Part shown: one piece after another, positions 24,789 through 34,689 of the stretch
How positions within the stretch are numbered: position 1 is the first letter of the stretch
How the letters are laid out: each line of letters begins with the position of its first letter
Assembly: GCA_963782885.1 (NCBI GenBank)
Contig: CAWALL010000012.1
Coordinates: forward strand, 33,176 to 97,175
Source: DATAOG01 sp963782885
GTDB taxonomy: Bacteria > Pseudomonadota > Alphaproteobacteria > Geminicoccales > Geminicoccaceae
Length of the DNA: 64,000 nucleotides
Direction: 5' to 3'
Made by a program: the position numbers and the translations under genes
Notes under the pieces: model-generated
The model's database searches: none
What the model was told of the DNA's origin: nothing
What the model saw: the letters and a program-made list of their open reading frames with translations, nothing else

Positions 24789-27434
24789 ATGGCCGAAGCT
24801 CCCAAGCCCCAGCCGATCCGCCTCGAGGACTACCGGCCGCCGGACTGGCTGGTCGATCGGGTCGAGCTCGACTTCGCGCTGGGCGAGACCGCGAGCGAGG
24901 TCACGGCCCGCCTCGAGGTGCGGCGCAATCCCGCCGCCGGCGAGGGCACGCCGCCCCTGGTCCTGGACGGGCAGGAGCTGGAGCTGCTGGCGCTCGAGGT
25001 CGACGACGAGCCCGCGGGCGCCAATCGCTTCGCTCGGGACGAGGATCATCTGACCCTGCACGAGCTGCCGGACGCCTGCACCGTCCGGACCCGGGTGCGC
25101 CTGCATCCCGAACGCAACACCGCGCTCGAGGGCCTCTACGTCTCGAATGGCATCTTCTGCACCCAGTGCGAGCCCGAGGGCTTCCGCAAGATCACCTATT
25201 TCCCGGACCGGCCGGACGTGATGGCGCGCTACCGCGTGCGGATCGAGGCCGACCGGGCGCGTTACCCCGTGCTGCTCGCCAACGGCAACCCGACCGAGGC
25301 GGGCACGCTCGCGGGCGGGCGCCACTTCGCCGTCTGGGAGGACCCGTTCCCGAAGCCCAGCTATCTGTTCGCGCTGGTCGCGGGCCGGCTCGGCAAGCTC
25401 GAGGACCGTTTCACGACCCGCTCCGGCCGCAGGGTCACCCTCCAGATCTATACCGAGCCGCAGGAAATCGACAAATGCGCCCACGCCATGGCCTCGCTCA
25501 AGAAGGCGATGCGCTGGGACGAGGATCGCTTCCGGCTGGAATACGATCTCGACCAGTTCATGATCGTCGCGGTTTCCGACTTCAACTTCGGCGCCATGGA
25601 AAACAAGGGCCTCAACATCTTCAATACCAAGTACGTCCTGGCGCAGCCGGAGACGGCGACCGATGCCGACTACCTCGGCATCGAGACCGTGATCGCGCAC
25701 GAGTATTTCCACAACTGGACCGGCGATCGGGTCACCTGTCGCGACTGGTTCCAGCTGTCGCTGAAGGAAGGACTGACCGTCTTTCGTGACCAGGAGTTCA
25801 CCTCCGACCAGCACTCGCGGGCGGTCAAGCGCATCAGCGACGTCCGAAGACTACGCGCGAGTCAGTTTTTGGAAGATGGAGGGCCGTTGGCGCATCCGGT
25901 GCGGCCGGAGAGTTATGTCGAGATCAATAATTTTTATACGACGACCGTGTACGAGAAGGGGGCGGAAGTCATCCGGATGCTGCACACGCTGATCGGCGAG
26001 GCGGCGTTCCAGGCGGGCATGCGGCTGTACTTCGAGCGCCACGACGGCCAGGCCGTGACCTGCGAGGACTTCGTCGCCGCGATGGCCGACGCCTCGGGCC
26101 GCGATCTCGATCAGTTCCGCCGCTGGTACCGCCAGGCCGGCACGCCCAGGCTCGACGTCCGAGGCGACTACGATGCCGGTGCGCAACGCTACACGCTGAC
26201 GGTCCGCCAGTCGACGCCGCCGACCCCCGGCCAATCGGCCAAAGAGCCCCTGTTGATCCCGCTGGCGCTCGGCCTGCTCGATCCTGCCGGCCGGGAGCTG
26301 CCGGTAAGGCTCGCGGGCGAGGGCGGGCCCGCGGGCACGACGCGCGTGCTCGAGGTGACCGAGGCCGCGCAGCGCTTCGTCTTCGAGGATCTGCGCGCGG
26401 CGCCCGTGCCGTCGCTGCTGCGCGGCTTCTCGGCGCCGGTCGTGCTCGCAAGCGACGCCGACGACGCCCGCCTGCGCTTTCTGATGGCGCACGACCCGGA
26501 CCCGTTCGTGCGCTGGGAATCCGGGCAGAGCTACGCGCTGAAGCTGATGCTCGGCCTGATCGAGGATCGCCGTCGGGGGCGCCCGCTCGCGTTCGACCCC
26601 GGGCTCGCCCAGGCGTTCCGCGCGACGCTTGCCGACCCGCGCCTCGATCGCGCCTTCATCGCCCAGGCGCTGAGCCTGCCGTCGGAGACCTACGTCGGCC
26701 AGCAGATGGCCGAGATCGACGTCGACGGCATCCACGAGGTGCGAGACTACCTGCGCCGCGAACTCGGCCGTCGGCTCGCCGCCGATTGGCTCGAGAGCTA
26801 TCGGGCGCTCGCGACCGACCAGCCCTACCGGTTCGACGCGGACGAGGTCGGCCGGCGGGCGCAGCGCAACCTGGCGCTGGGCTACCTGATGGCGGCCGGC
26901 GAGGAGGGTCCGCGCCTCTGCCTCGTCCAGCTCAAGGATGCCGACAACATGACCGACACCATCGCGGCCCTCGGCCTGCTGGCGGAGAGCGATCTGCCGG
27001 AGCGGCCTCGAGCGTTCGCCGACTTCTATGCCCGCTGGCGGGACGATGCGCTGGTGATCGACAAATGGTTCGCGCTCCAGGCCACGGCGCAGCGCCCGGA
27101 CGCGGTCGAGGTCGTGGCCGGCCTGCTCGGCCACGAGGCGTTCACGCTGACGAACCCGAACCGGGTGCGGGCGCTGATCGGCGCCTTTGCCGCCGGCAAC
27201 CCGACCGGCTTTCACCGGGCCGACGGCGCCGGCTACGCGCTGGTCGCCGATCACGTGCTCGAGCTCGATCCGCGCAACCCGCAGGTCGCCTCGCGCCTCG
27301 CCAAGGCGTTCGACCGCTGGCGGCGCTACGATCCGAAGCGCCAGGACCGGATGCGCACCCAGCTCGAGCGCATCCTCGCCGCCCCCAAGCTCTCCCGCGA
27401 CGTCTACGAGATCGCCAGCAAGAGCCTGCAATGA
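24789..27434 (+). CDS. pepN: Aminopeptidase N
   Basis: 881 residues, close to E. coli PepN (870). The M1 hallmarks are GAMENKGLNIFNTKY near residue 259 (substrate N-terminus binding) and the zinc site HEYFHNWTGDR near 297 with the third ligand in LKEGLTVFRDQEF 18 residues on. The catalytic Tyr lies in the NFYTTTVYEKGAEV segment near 380. N-terminal EDYRPPDWLVDRVELDF and the helical C-terminal domain are typical. It removes N-terminal residues from peptides in the cytoplasm. Start at ATG 24789; an upstream ATG at 24744 is possible but less like relatives. Codons between about 25850 and 25960 are noticeably less GC-rich than the rest. Confidence 0.95.
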   Translation: MAEAPKPQPIRLEDYRPPDWLVDRVELDFALGETASEVTARLEVRRNPAAGEGTPPLVLDGQELELLALEVDDEPAGANRFARDEDHLTLHELPDACTVRTRVRLHPERNTALEGLYVSNGIFCTQCEPEGFRKITYFPDRPDVMARYRVRIEADRARYPVLLANGNPTEAGTLAGGRHFAVWEDPFPKPSYLFALVAGRLGKLEDRFTTRSGRRVTLQIYTEPQEIDKCAHAMASLKKAMRWDEDRFRLEYDLDQFMIVAVSDFNFGAMENKGLNIFNTKYVLAQPETATDADYLGIETVIAHEYFHNWTGDRVTCRDWFQLSLKEGLTVFRDQEFTSDQHSRAVKRISDVRRLRASQFLEDGGPLAHPVRPESYVEINNFYTTTVYEKGAEVIRMLHTLIGEAAFQAGMRLYFERHDGQAVTCEDFVAAMADASGRDLDQFRRWYRQAGTPRLDVRGDYDAGAQRYTLTVRQSTPPTPGQSAKEPLLIPLALGLLDPAGRELPVRLAGEGGPAGTTRVLEVTEAAQRFVFEDLRAAPVPSLLRGFSAPVVLASDADDARLRFLMAHDPDPFVRWESGQSYALKLMLGLIEDRRRGRPLAFDPGLAQAFRATLADPRLDRAFIAQALSLPSETYVGQQMAEIDVDGIHEVRDYLRRELGRRLAADWLESYRALATDQPYRFDADEVGRRAQRNLALGYLMAAGEEGPRLCLVQLKDADNMTDTIAALGLLAESDLPERPRAFADFYARWRDDALVIDKWFALQATAQRPDAVEVVAGLLGHEAFTLTNPNRVRALIGAFAAGNPTGFHRADGAGYALVADHVLELDPRNPQVASRLAKAFDRWRRYDPKRQDRMRTQLERILAAPKLSRDVYEIASKSLQ

Positions 27435-28217
27435 TCGGCAAGACGATTTCGCGATCTATCAAAGTGTTCGCCCGCATACGAATTGACGAGGCGGCGAGCT
27501 CAAAGGAGTCGTAAAGTCGATCCAAGATGGCCAATCCGGACCCTCCGAGCCCACCGATGGAGGGCAGCTTGAGTCGGGCGGGTTGACGCGCCATTTTGGC
27601 TGCCGCGAGTGAGCAGTCAAGGATCAATCGAGCGTAAGTCTATGCTTAGAACGTTTCCCTTTGTCTCTACAATACTGTGCTGAATGGTCTAGAACCGGCG
27701 CGACCGGTTGACTTGGTCCTAAATAACCATTGGAATGCAGATTTGACATTTTGAACCGCAGTACACGAATGTGGCGCATATGTGGCGCATGGGTGTCGCA
27801 TCGAGGTCTATCAGCCGGACAAAAGTGTCGCATCATCAACTGTAGCGCGCCAAGTAGCGCTGACGATCAATGAGAATCAAGGAAAAATCAGCAGCTGATC
27901 AACATGAGAAATCGCGATTCTTGCTACGATTAACCAATTGGCTTACTGGTAGAATCGTAAATAACATAGTTGAAATGGATAATAGAAATATGGTCTTTCG
28001 GGAGGGGGCATGGAGGCAGGTTGATCCTGCTCGGGGTGAGCATGGCCGGCGCAACATGCGCCACTTGTGACGCATGCTCGTGGCCATATCCCCGGCGGAA
28101 TCGGGATCGGTGGCGGGAACGAAACAGGAATCTGCTGCTCCGGACGTTCGAGTTGCCGCCCCTGATCGTGCCTGCTATCGTAAGATGAGCGATAGTATTC
28201 GAGGAGAGCGAATTGCA
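27435..28217. other. AT-richer intergenic gap, no gene seen
   Basis: 783 bp. The middle (about 27600-28000) is clearly lower in GC than neighbouring DNA. It holds an 11-bp tandem repeat ATGTGGCGCAT (27769-27790) followed by a degenerate third copy, and a small palindrome AACCGG-CGCGA-CCGGTT near 27690. Promoter-like TTGACT/TTGACA hexamers occur, but no well-spaced pair is convincing. Frames here have no recognisable product. It may be a remnant of foreign DNA. Confidence 0.5.
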
Positions 28218-28438
28218 ATGTGGCGCTGGCCGCAGCGGGGCAATCAGAGGGTCCTGAGCCTGGCCGGGGCGGCGGTCGCCGTGGCGGCGTGGACCGTGTT
28301 CACGTACTTCGAGCAGGGAAGCCGCGGGGACGCCCTGCCGCGCGTGCAGGCGGACCACGGCGTCGCCGCGGGCGGCAGATCGAAGGCAGCACGATCACGA
28401 TCGAGGGCGGCTCGAACGGCGGGGCCAAGGAGAAATAG
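28218..28438 (+). pseudogene. Small membrane-anchored protein with GVAAGG/STITI motif, frameshifted
   Basis: From ATG 28218 (GAGGAGAG upstream) the frame encodes MWRWPQRGNQRVLSLAGAA and one membrane segment (VLSLAGAAVAVAAWTVFTYF), then ADHGVAAGG. After ~28372 the sensible continuation, IEGSTITIEGGSNGGAKEK and a stop at 28438, is in another frame. One lost base in GGCGGC(G)AGATC explains it. The downstream gene has the same motif (EHGVAAGGDIRDSSITIG) 4 bp later, so the two look like a pair. Function is unknown to me. Read the disruption as either real or a sequencing error. Confidence 0.55.
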
Positions 28439-28441
28439 CCG

Positions 28442-29994
28442 ATGGCAGGCGCCGGGCGCCGGCACCTGATCCTGGCGAGCTTCCTGCTGCTCGGGCTGTC
28501 GGGGATCGCGCAGGCCGCCGGGAGCGTCACCGCCGAGCACGGGGTCGCGGCCGGCGGCGACATCCGGGACAGCAGCATCACGATCGGGCTCACGCCCAAG
28601 CAGGTGCACGAGCTGGTCGGCCAGATCCTGACCAAGGCCAGGGTCGACGGCGACCGGGTGGTCGAGCTCGCGACCCGGCTGGGCGTGACGCAGGGGGCAG
28701 TGACGACGTTCCTGCGCACGCTCGGCGAAAAGGACGTGCCGGTCGAGCAGCTGTCGCCCAAGCTCGGCGAGATCGCCGAACGGCACAAGGACCTGCTGGC
28801 GCAGATCGCGAGCGTGCGCGCGGCAAGCCCGGACGTGCAGGCGATCAAGGATGAGGCGCGCGGCGTGGTCGAACGCGGTGACTACGGGCGCGCCGAGAGC
28901 CTGCTGACCAAGGCCGAAGACGCGGCGCTCGCGGGGGCCGACCAGCTTCTGCTCGATGCCGCAGCGCTCCGCGCCGAGCGCGGCCAGCTGGCGCTCGCGC
29001 GTTTCGACTACGACACAGCTCTGAAGCACTTCGCCGCCGCCGTCGACCGGCTGCCCCGCTCGAAGCCGCTGCTTCGAGCCAAATACCTCGATCAGGAGGG
29101 CATCGCGGCGCTGAGTGTCGGCGGCTATGCCGTCGCGAAAGCTGCCCTCGAAGAGGCGCTGGCGTTGCGTACGACCGGGCTCCCGCCCGAGGCGCCGGAA
29201 CTTGCGGTAAGTCTCAACAACCTGGCCTTGCTCTATTGGGCGACGGGCCGCTACGCCGAGGCCGAGCCGCTGTGGCGACGGCTGGTAGCGATCTCCAGGG
29301 CACGATCTGGAGACTCTGGCGATACGGCGATCGCGCTCAACAATCTCGCAAGGCTGTACGAGGCGACGGGAAGCTACGCCCAGGCGGAGGCGTCCTATGA
29401 GCGGGCAATTGTTCCTGCGGGCCATCGCGATCGACGAGGCGGCGCTCGGCCCTAGCCACCCTGCGCTGGCGATCTGGCTCAACAACCTTGCCGAACTCTA
29501 CCGCACGACCGACCGCCCGGCCGAGGCCGAGCGCCTGTATCGCCGCGCGATTGCGATCGGTGAACAGGGCGCTCGGGCCCCAACGCCCGGACGTGGCGCG
29601 CAATCTCAACAATCTGGCGCTGCTGTATGCGTCGACCGGCCGTCCGGCCGAGGCCGCGCCGCTCTGCCAGCGGGCCCTGGCCATCCTCGAGGCGCGGCTT
29701 GGTCCCGATGACCCGAACACACGGACGGTCCGCGCGAATCTCGAGGCGCTGAAGCAGGCGCTGGCGGATCAGGGGATGGTCACGCGGCAGCTCAGCGCCC
29801 GCCGACCGATCCGGTCCGGCGAATTCCAGGGCACGGAGGGATCGCAGTTCGGCCCCGGGGTCGAGCGTGTGGCGAGCACGAGGCCGCGGGCCGGGCCCGA
29901 GGACGGCAGATCCAATGAAGGCGAGCCCGACAGCAACAGCCGACCACCGACGAGCAGCACGCCACTCGGAGAGCGGAACGCGCACCGCCGGTAG
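28442..29994 (+). pseudogene. Exported TPR (kinesin light chain-like) protein, two frameshifts
   Basis: A signal peptide (LILASFLLLGLSGIAQAAG) is followed by EHGVAAGGDIRDSSITIG, a helical region (LGVTQGAVTTFLRTLGEKDV near 78) and TPR units of the LNNLALLY-type. The first frame ends at 29455, but TPR coding continues in a second frame from about 29405 (RAIAIDEAALGPSHPA, LNNLAELYRTTDRP) and in a third from about 29570 (ALGPQRPDVARNLNNLALLY) to 29994. The second break fits one extra G in a GGG run. The first is close to one extra A near 29410. The intact protein would be ~515 residues and periplasmic. TPRs suggest protein binding; the role is unknown. Confidence 0.65.
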
Positions 29995-30045
29995 CGGGGA
30001 GGGCGCGCGGCACCCATATCGGGCTGGAAGGCATATGGAGAAAGA

Positions 30046-30483
30046 ATGTCGCCGCTGAACCTGCTGCTCAACATTCTCTGGGTCGTGACCGGCGGGGTCT
30101 GGATGGCGGCCGCTTGGCTGCTCGGGGCCGTGATCATGGCGATCACGATCATCGGGCTGCCCTGGGCGCGGGCCGCGTTCAACATCGCGAGCTACACCTT
30201 GCTGCCGTTTGGCCGGGTCGCGCTGCCGCGGGAGGAGGTCGCCGGTGCCGGGGATCTCGGCACCGGGCCGCTCGGGATGTTCGGCAATCTGATCTGGCTC
30301 GTGCTCGCGGGCTGGTGGCTGGCGCTCGGCCATCTGATCACCGCGGTCGGTCTCGCGGTCACGATCATCGGCATTCCATTCGCCTGGGCGCATCTGAAGC
30401 TGGCGGCCATCTCGCTCTGGCCGATCGGCCGGGCGATCGTCAGCGCGGAGCAGGCCGAGGCCCTGCGTGGCCGCCCGATCTGA
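30046..30483 (+). CDS. yccF: YccF domain-containing inner membrane protein
   Basis: 145 residues with four membrane segments arranged as two related halves (NLLLNILWVVTGGVWMA... and NLIWLVLAGWWLALGHLI...). Each half has the YccF signature: TIIGLPWARAAFNIASYTLLPFG (as TIIGLPWARAAFNIA and LLPFGR) and TIIGIPFAWAHLKLAAISLWP (TIIGIPFAWAHLKLA and LWPIGR). YccF/DUF307 proteins are widespread inner-membrane proteins of unknown function. GGAGAAAG precedes the ATG. The gene stands alone, 52 bp after the TPR remnant. Confidence 0.9.
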   Translation: MSPLNLLLNILWVVTGGVWMAAAWLLGAVIMAITIIGLPWARAAFNIASYTLLPFGRVALPREEVAGAGDLGTGPLGMFGNLIWLVLAGWWLALGHLITAVGLAVTIIGIPFAWAHLKLAAISLWPIGRAIVSAEQAEALRGRPI

Positions 30484-30794
30484 GGCATCGACGACGTCGA
30501 AAATCGCGGCCCCGCCAGGCCCGACCGTTCGGGCCTGATCCGCCAATTCCCGGCAGCCGCGATGGCTCAGGACCGCGGACCCCCGGATCGGCGGCGGAAC
30601 GTGGCCGGATCGGCGTTCAGGCCTTCGTGACCAAAGCCCCCGGTGGGGAGACCCGAACCGGGCCGCCGCGGGATCGGCAAGCCGAGCGTGCAAAGCCGAC
30701 CGGGTCGGGGCTCGCCATGGTGCGCCGGCCGGCGTATGTTCAGCCTGGCGCCAGGCGCTGACCGCGCCGGCGCACGATCAGGGGAGGCTATGGC
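30484..30794. other. Intergenic, no gene seen
   Basis: 311 bp before the aminotransferase gene. No recognisable product in any frame. GGGGAGG at 30781-30787 is the aminotransferase ribosome binding site. Confidence 0.5.
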
Positions 30795-32135
30795 ATGTTG
30801 GAAGACCTGGACGAGGTCGTCGCGACCGGTGCGCCGAACGATCTGGAATCGCTCTGGCTGCCGTTCACCCCGAACCGCCAGTTCAAGCAGCGCCCACGGA
30901 TCGTGGTCGCGGCCAAGGGCATGCATTACCGCTCGCACGACGGCCGGACGATCCTGGACGGCTCGGCGGGCCTATGGTGCGCCAATCTCGGCCACAGCCA
31001 CCCCAAGGTGGTCGAGGCGGTGCAGCGGGCGATCGCGACGCTCGACTTTGCGCCGACCTTCCAGTTCGCGCATACGCCGGTGCTCGAGCTCGCCTCGCGG
31101 GTCGCGCATGCGATGCCGGCCGACCTCAACCGCGTTTTTTTCGTGAATTCGGGCTCCGAGGCCTGCGACACGGCGCTCAAGATCGCGCTCGCCTATCACC
31201 GGGCGCGCGGCGAGGGGCAGCGCATCCGGCTGATCGGCCGCGAGCGCGCCTATCACGGCGTCGGTTTCGGCGGCATGTCGGTCGGCGGCATGGTCGCCAA
31301 CCGGCGGACGTTCGGGCCGATGCTGCCGGGCGTCGACCACATCCGCCACACCCTCGACCTCGAGCGCAACGCTTTCAGCCGCGGCCAGCCCAAGTTCGGC
31401 AAGGAGCTCGCCGACGACCTCGAGCGGTTGTGCGCGCTGCACGATCCCTCGACCATCGCAGCGGTGATCGTCGAGCCGGTCGCGGGCTCGGTCGGGGTCT
31501 ATCCGCCGCCGGTCGGCTATCTCGAGCGCCTGCGCGAGATCTGCGACAAGCACGGTATTCTCCTGATTTTCGACGAGGTGATCACGGCCTGGGGGCGGCT
31601 CGGCCATGCGTCGGCCGCCGAGCGCCTGGGCATCGTCCCGGACATGATCACGATGGCCAAGGGCCTGACCTCGGCGCACGTGCCGATGGGCGCGGTGGTC
31701 GCGCGCGACTTCATCTACGAGGCCTTCATGAAGGGCCCCGAGCACGTCATCGAGCTGTTCCACGGCTACACCTATTCCGGCCATCCGGTCGCGGCCGCGG
31801 CCGGGCTCGCGAGCCTCGAGGCCTACAAGGAAGAGGGCATCTTCGAGCGGGTGCGCGCGATGGAAGGCTACTTCGAGGACGCGCTGCATGCCTGCCGCGA
31901 CCTGCCGCACGTGATCGACGTGCGCAACATGGGCCTGATGGGCGCGATCGAGCTCGAGCCCTTGCCCGGCCAGCCGGGCAAGGGCGGCTTCGAGTGCATG
32001 ATCGCCTGCTACGAGGCCGGCCTGATGGCGCGGATCGCGGGCGACACCTTCGAGTTCTCGCCGCCCTTGATCTGCGAGCGCAGCCACATCGACCAGATCT
32101 TCGACACGATCAAGGCGGTGCTGCGCAACGCCTAG
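30795..32135 (+). CDS. Class III PLP-dependent aminotransferase (omega-amino acid:pyruvate type)
   Basis: 446 residues, subgroup III aminotransferase. Substrate-pocket WLPFTPNRQFKQRPRIVVAA near residue 20 is typical of beta-alanine/omega-amino acid:pyruvate aminotransferases. PLP contacts are NSGSEACDTALKIA near 117, the IFDEVITAWGRLG aspartate near 259, and the Schiff-base lysine in MITMAKGLTSAHVPMGAV near 290. It would move an amino group from an omega-amino acid to pyruvate, in the cytoplasm. GGGGAGG lies 7 bases before the ATG. Exact substrate is not predictable; the nearby acyl-CoA genes begin 3 kb away beyond an IS. Confidence 0.85.
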   Translation: MLEDLDEVVATGAPNDLESLWLPFTPNRQFKQRPRIVVAAKGMHYRSHDGRTILDGSAGLWCANLGHSHPKVVEAVQRAIATLDFAPTFQFAHTPVLELASRVAHAMPADLNRVFFVNSGSEACDTALKIALAYHRARGEGQRIRLIGRERAYHGVGFGGMSVGGMVANRRTFGPMLPGVDHIRHTLDLERNAFSRGQPKFGKELADDLERLCALHDPSTIAAVIVEPVAGSVGVYPPPVGYLERLREICDKHGILLIFDEVITAWGRLGHASAAERLGIVPDMITMAKGLTSAHVPMGAVVARDFIYEAFMKGPEHVIELFHGYTYSGHPVAAAAGLASLEAYKEEGIFERVRAMEGYFEDALHACRDLPHVIDVRNMGLMGAIELEPLPGQPGKGGFECMIACYEAGLMARIAGDTFEFSPPLICERSHIDQIFDTIKAVLRNA

Positions 32136-32286
32136 CGGAGGTTTTGCGTCTCAGCGCACGGGGGTGCCCGCCTGCTCGCTCCAGTGTAGCGGCTTGTCCG
32201 ACTTCGGCAGCGGCGCCTTGGCGCTGCTGATTGTAACCAGCCGCCGGTCCAGCCGCACTTGTGAGTGTTTATGTTCGAGTGTGCCG

Positions 32287-32568
32287 TTACACAGCTCGCT
32301 TTTCCACACACAGAAAAGCGACATCTCTACCAATTTTCTCGGAACGCGCAACGTCGACGGTGGCGCCGCCACATGCTTTCTCTAATCGCGCAGAGACGGA
32401 GGCAATCCATTCCTTCTCGCGACGGGCATGCTGGTAGAATACCAGCCAGTCGCCAGGACGAAGCTGCGACCAAGCGTCGTGAACTTCGTTTTCACTCGTA
32501 TGGGCTGCCGTCAGGTGCTTCGGCTCCAGTCCGGTGTCAGGGTCGAGGAAAAGCATCAGAGGGCGCGC
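32287..32568 (-). pseudogene. Fragment of a hypothetical protein (decayed)
   Basis: Reading leftward, the frame encodes RPLMLFLDPDTGLEPKHL, then WSQLRPGDWLVFYQHARRE and ends CVEKRAV, with a normal-looking protein composition and lower GC than the neighbours. It is open upstream of its first ATG (32556) but meets a stop after ~30 more codons. Coding-like sequence (FKQRILNEFKHSDRKRYPVV) continues in another frame at 32588-32650. I read this as the C-terminal half of a gene broken by a frameshift and truncated. Function is not recognised; similar sequences occur as short hypothetical proteins in mobile regions. Confidence 0.45.
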
Positions 32569-32659
32569 ACAGCGCTTTAGGTCTTGGGCTATACGACCGG
32601 ATAACGCTTGCGATCGCTGTGCTTGAATTCATTGAGAATGCGTTGTTTGAAGTCGCAGG

Positions 32660-33279
32660 GCTTCGTCGAGAACCCGGCAGTCCGGCGCCCACTTCACGCT
32701 GCGGCACAAGACCCGGAACGTGACGGTCACGGCACACCGGCGCCGATGTCGGCCGCGGCCTGGCCGTCCGCATCCTCAAGAACGCGGGCTTTCAGCGTCG
32801 AGGGTTACCTCCGGTTGCGGTGACCTCTCGGTGGCTCAGCGCGGGGGAAATCATCGGGAACAGCCGGAAGGCCGGAAAATCCCGGAAATTCAGCGCAGCG
32901 GCCGAAATTCAAACAATATTCCCGAATTCCGCTGTCGCGCCGCCGCCGCGGGCCGGGCTTGTGCCAGGGTGTGGGCCTGCTCCTGGAAGGGGAGAGATGA
33001 CCACCACCGAGGGCGAAGGACGCGGAGATGAAGGGCGCGAGAGGTTGACCGTTGAGAATCACCGCCCGACGCAGGTCCGGAGGGTCCGGGACATCTCGGC
33101 GTCCTCTGCGCCTCCTGCGGTGAAATCATCGTCACGGGGAGATCCGCCATGGCCGTGGCATAGCCGGGCGCGCCGAATTTCCTCGGCGATGGATGGCCCG
33201 CAGGAATCTCCTCGAATTTCCTACGGCGTCGCGCGCGCCGGACGGAAATTCTGCCTTGTCGCGGGCGCGCGATCGCGCC
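32660..33279. other. Non-coding region left of the IS
   Basis: About 620 bp with no convincing gene. It has several GGAAAT/CCGGAAAT runs (32870-32935 and 33170-33250) and a stretch at 33089-33125 (gcgtcctctgcgcctcctgc) of a kind I remember as a common intergenic phrase in unrelated genomes. Nothing further can be assigned. Confidence 0.45.
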
Positions 33280-33307
33280 GGGTGAAGTCCTAGGATTGCT
33301 GGGAAAT
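33280..33307 (+). repeat. Left terminal inverted repeat of the IS
   Basis: Imperfect inverted partner of 34665-34692, with conserved blocks GGGT, AAGTCCT and GCTGGGAA. Confidence 0.65.
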
Positions 33308-33333
33308 CGGGATGGGGTGCATCCTTTGGGTGG

Positions 33334-34689
33334 ATGATGGAACGGGCTCGGCAGGTCCGGCCCAAGCCCAGAGGAGCACCCCATGGCGAAGAGGATACCG
33401 GCTTCGGTGCGCACCCGGGAAGCCTTGCTGCGCTGATCGAGGGACGACTGGGATCGCCGGCCGGACGCTCGGAGCTGGTCGAGCTGGCGACCCGGCTGAT
33501 CGTCGAAGAGGCCTTGGAGGGCGAGGTGCGGGACGCGCTCGACCGTGGCTATTATGAGCGCGGCGTGGTCCCCGGTCAGGGCCACCGCAACGGCCACCGC
33601 ACCCAGCGCCTGAAGACCGCCGAGGGCGGGCTCGAGTATGCGGCTCCGCAGGTCGCCGGGCTCGAGCAGCCGTTCCGCTCGGCACTCCGTGATCACCTGA
33701 AGGGCCACACCGAGGCGCTCGAGGACCTGGCGGTCGAGCTGCTGGCACGCGGCCTCTCGGTCCGCGACATTGAGGACGCCTTCCCAGACGAGACCGGCCG
33801 GCTGCTGCTCTCGAAGACCGCAGTTGCCGAGATCGGCAAGCAGCTCTGGGAGGATTATCAGGCCTTCAAGAGCCGCGAGCTCGCCGAATACGACATCGCG
33901 TACCTGTTCATTGATGGGATCGCCGAGCGGATCCGGCCCGGGCAGCGGCGCGAGCCGGTGATGGCTGCCTGGGGCGTGACCTTCGACGGCCGCAAGGTGC
34001 TTCTCCACCTGATGGCGGGCTCGAAGGAGGACGCCGAGACGGTCTCGGCGTTCTTCCAGGACATGCGCGGGCGCGGTCTCGGCGATCCCTTGCTGGTCGT
34101 GAGCGATGGGGCGCCCGGCGTGATCAAGGCGATCGAGGTCTGCTTCCCGCGCTCGGCCCGCCAGCGCTGCCTGGCACACCGGATGCGCAATCTGGCCGTC
34201 AAGGTGCCGGACGATCTCTGGCCCGAGTTCAAGGCTCGGGCGACGGCGGCCTACCAGGCGCCGAGCCGCAAGATCGCCCGCGAGCTCGCCGACGGCGTCG
34301 TCGCCGACGATGGCAGCGATCTGGCGCACGCGGTCGCCTGCTTCCCCGACGACTTCGAGGCCTGGATCGCCCACCTGCGCCTGCCGATCGCCCACCGCCG
34401 GACGACCCGGACCACGAACCTGCTGGCACGCCTGTTCGTCGAGGAGCGCCGCCGGCTGAAGATCATCCCGAACGCGTTCGGCGAAAAGCCGGTGCTCAAG
34501 CTGATGTTCGGCGCCATGACCCGAGCCGCCGAACGCTGGCGCGCGCTCCGGATCACTGAGTTTGAGCGCCGCCAGATGGCCGCCCTCAGGCAGGAGCTCG
34601 ATGAGGACTACGAAGCCGCCGTCGACCCCGACACGACCCGCTCAAAGCCCGCACCCACCACCAAAATTCCCAGCACGATCAGGACTTGA
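33334..34689 (+). CDS. IS256-family (mutator-type) transposase
   Basis: Up to 451 residues with a DDE-type catalytic core. DIAYLFIDGIAERIR near 187 carries the first Asp, LLVVSDGAPGVIKAIEVCFP near 253 the second, and the C-terminal region with TTNLLARLFVEERRRLKIIP near 365 the Glu. RQRCLAHRMRNLAVKVP is the family C/H region. The N-terminus is uncertain: the best ribosome binding site (GAGGAG at ~33371) precedes ATG 33383, which is in a different frame that stops after 17 codons (MAKRIPASVRTREALLR). The frame that encodes GSLAALIEGRLG has its own ATG at 33334. A small N-terminal frameshift is possible. Confidence 0.88.
   Translation: MMERARQVRPKPRGAPHGEEDTGFGAHPGSLAALIEGRLGSPAGRSELVELATRLIVEEALEGEVRDALDRGYYERGVVPGQGHRNGHRTQRLKTAEGGLEYAAPQVAGLEQPFRSALRDHLKGHTEALEDLAVELLARGLSVRDIEDAFPDETGRLLLSKTAVAEIGKQLWEDYQAFKSRELAEYDIAYLFIDGIAERIRPGQRREPVMAAWGVTFDGRKVLLHLMAGSKEDAETVSAFFQDMRGRGLGDPLLVVSDGAPGVIKAIEVCFPRSARQRCLAHRMRNLAVKVPDDLWPEFKARATAAYQAPSRKIARELADGVVADDGSDLAHAVACFPDDFEAWIAHLRLPIAHRRTTRTTNLLARLFVEERRRLKIIPNAFGEKPVLKLMFGAMTRAAERWRALRITEFERRQMAALRQELDEDYEAAVDPDTTRSKPAPTTKIPSTIRT

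Noticed and set aside
25850..25960. Lower-GC patch inside pepN as foreign insertion
   Set aside because: The protein stays a well-conserved M1 sequence there (NNFYTTTVYEKGAEV), so it is only local codon use.
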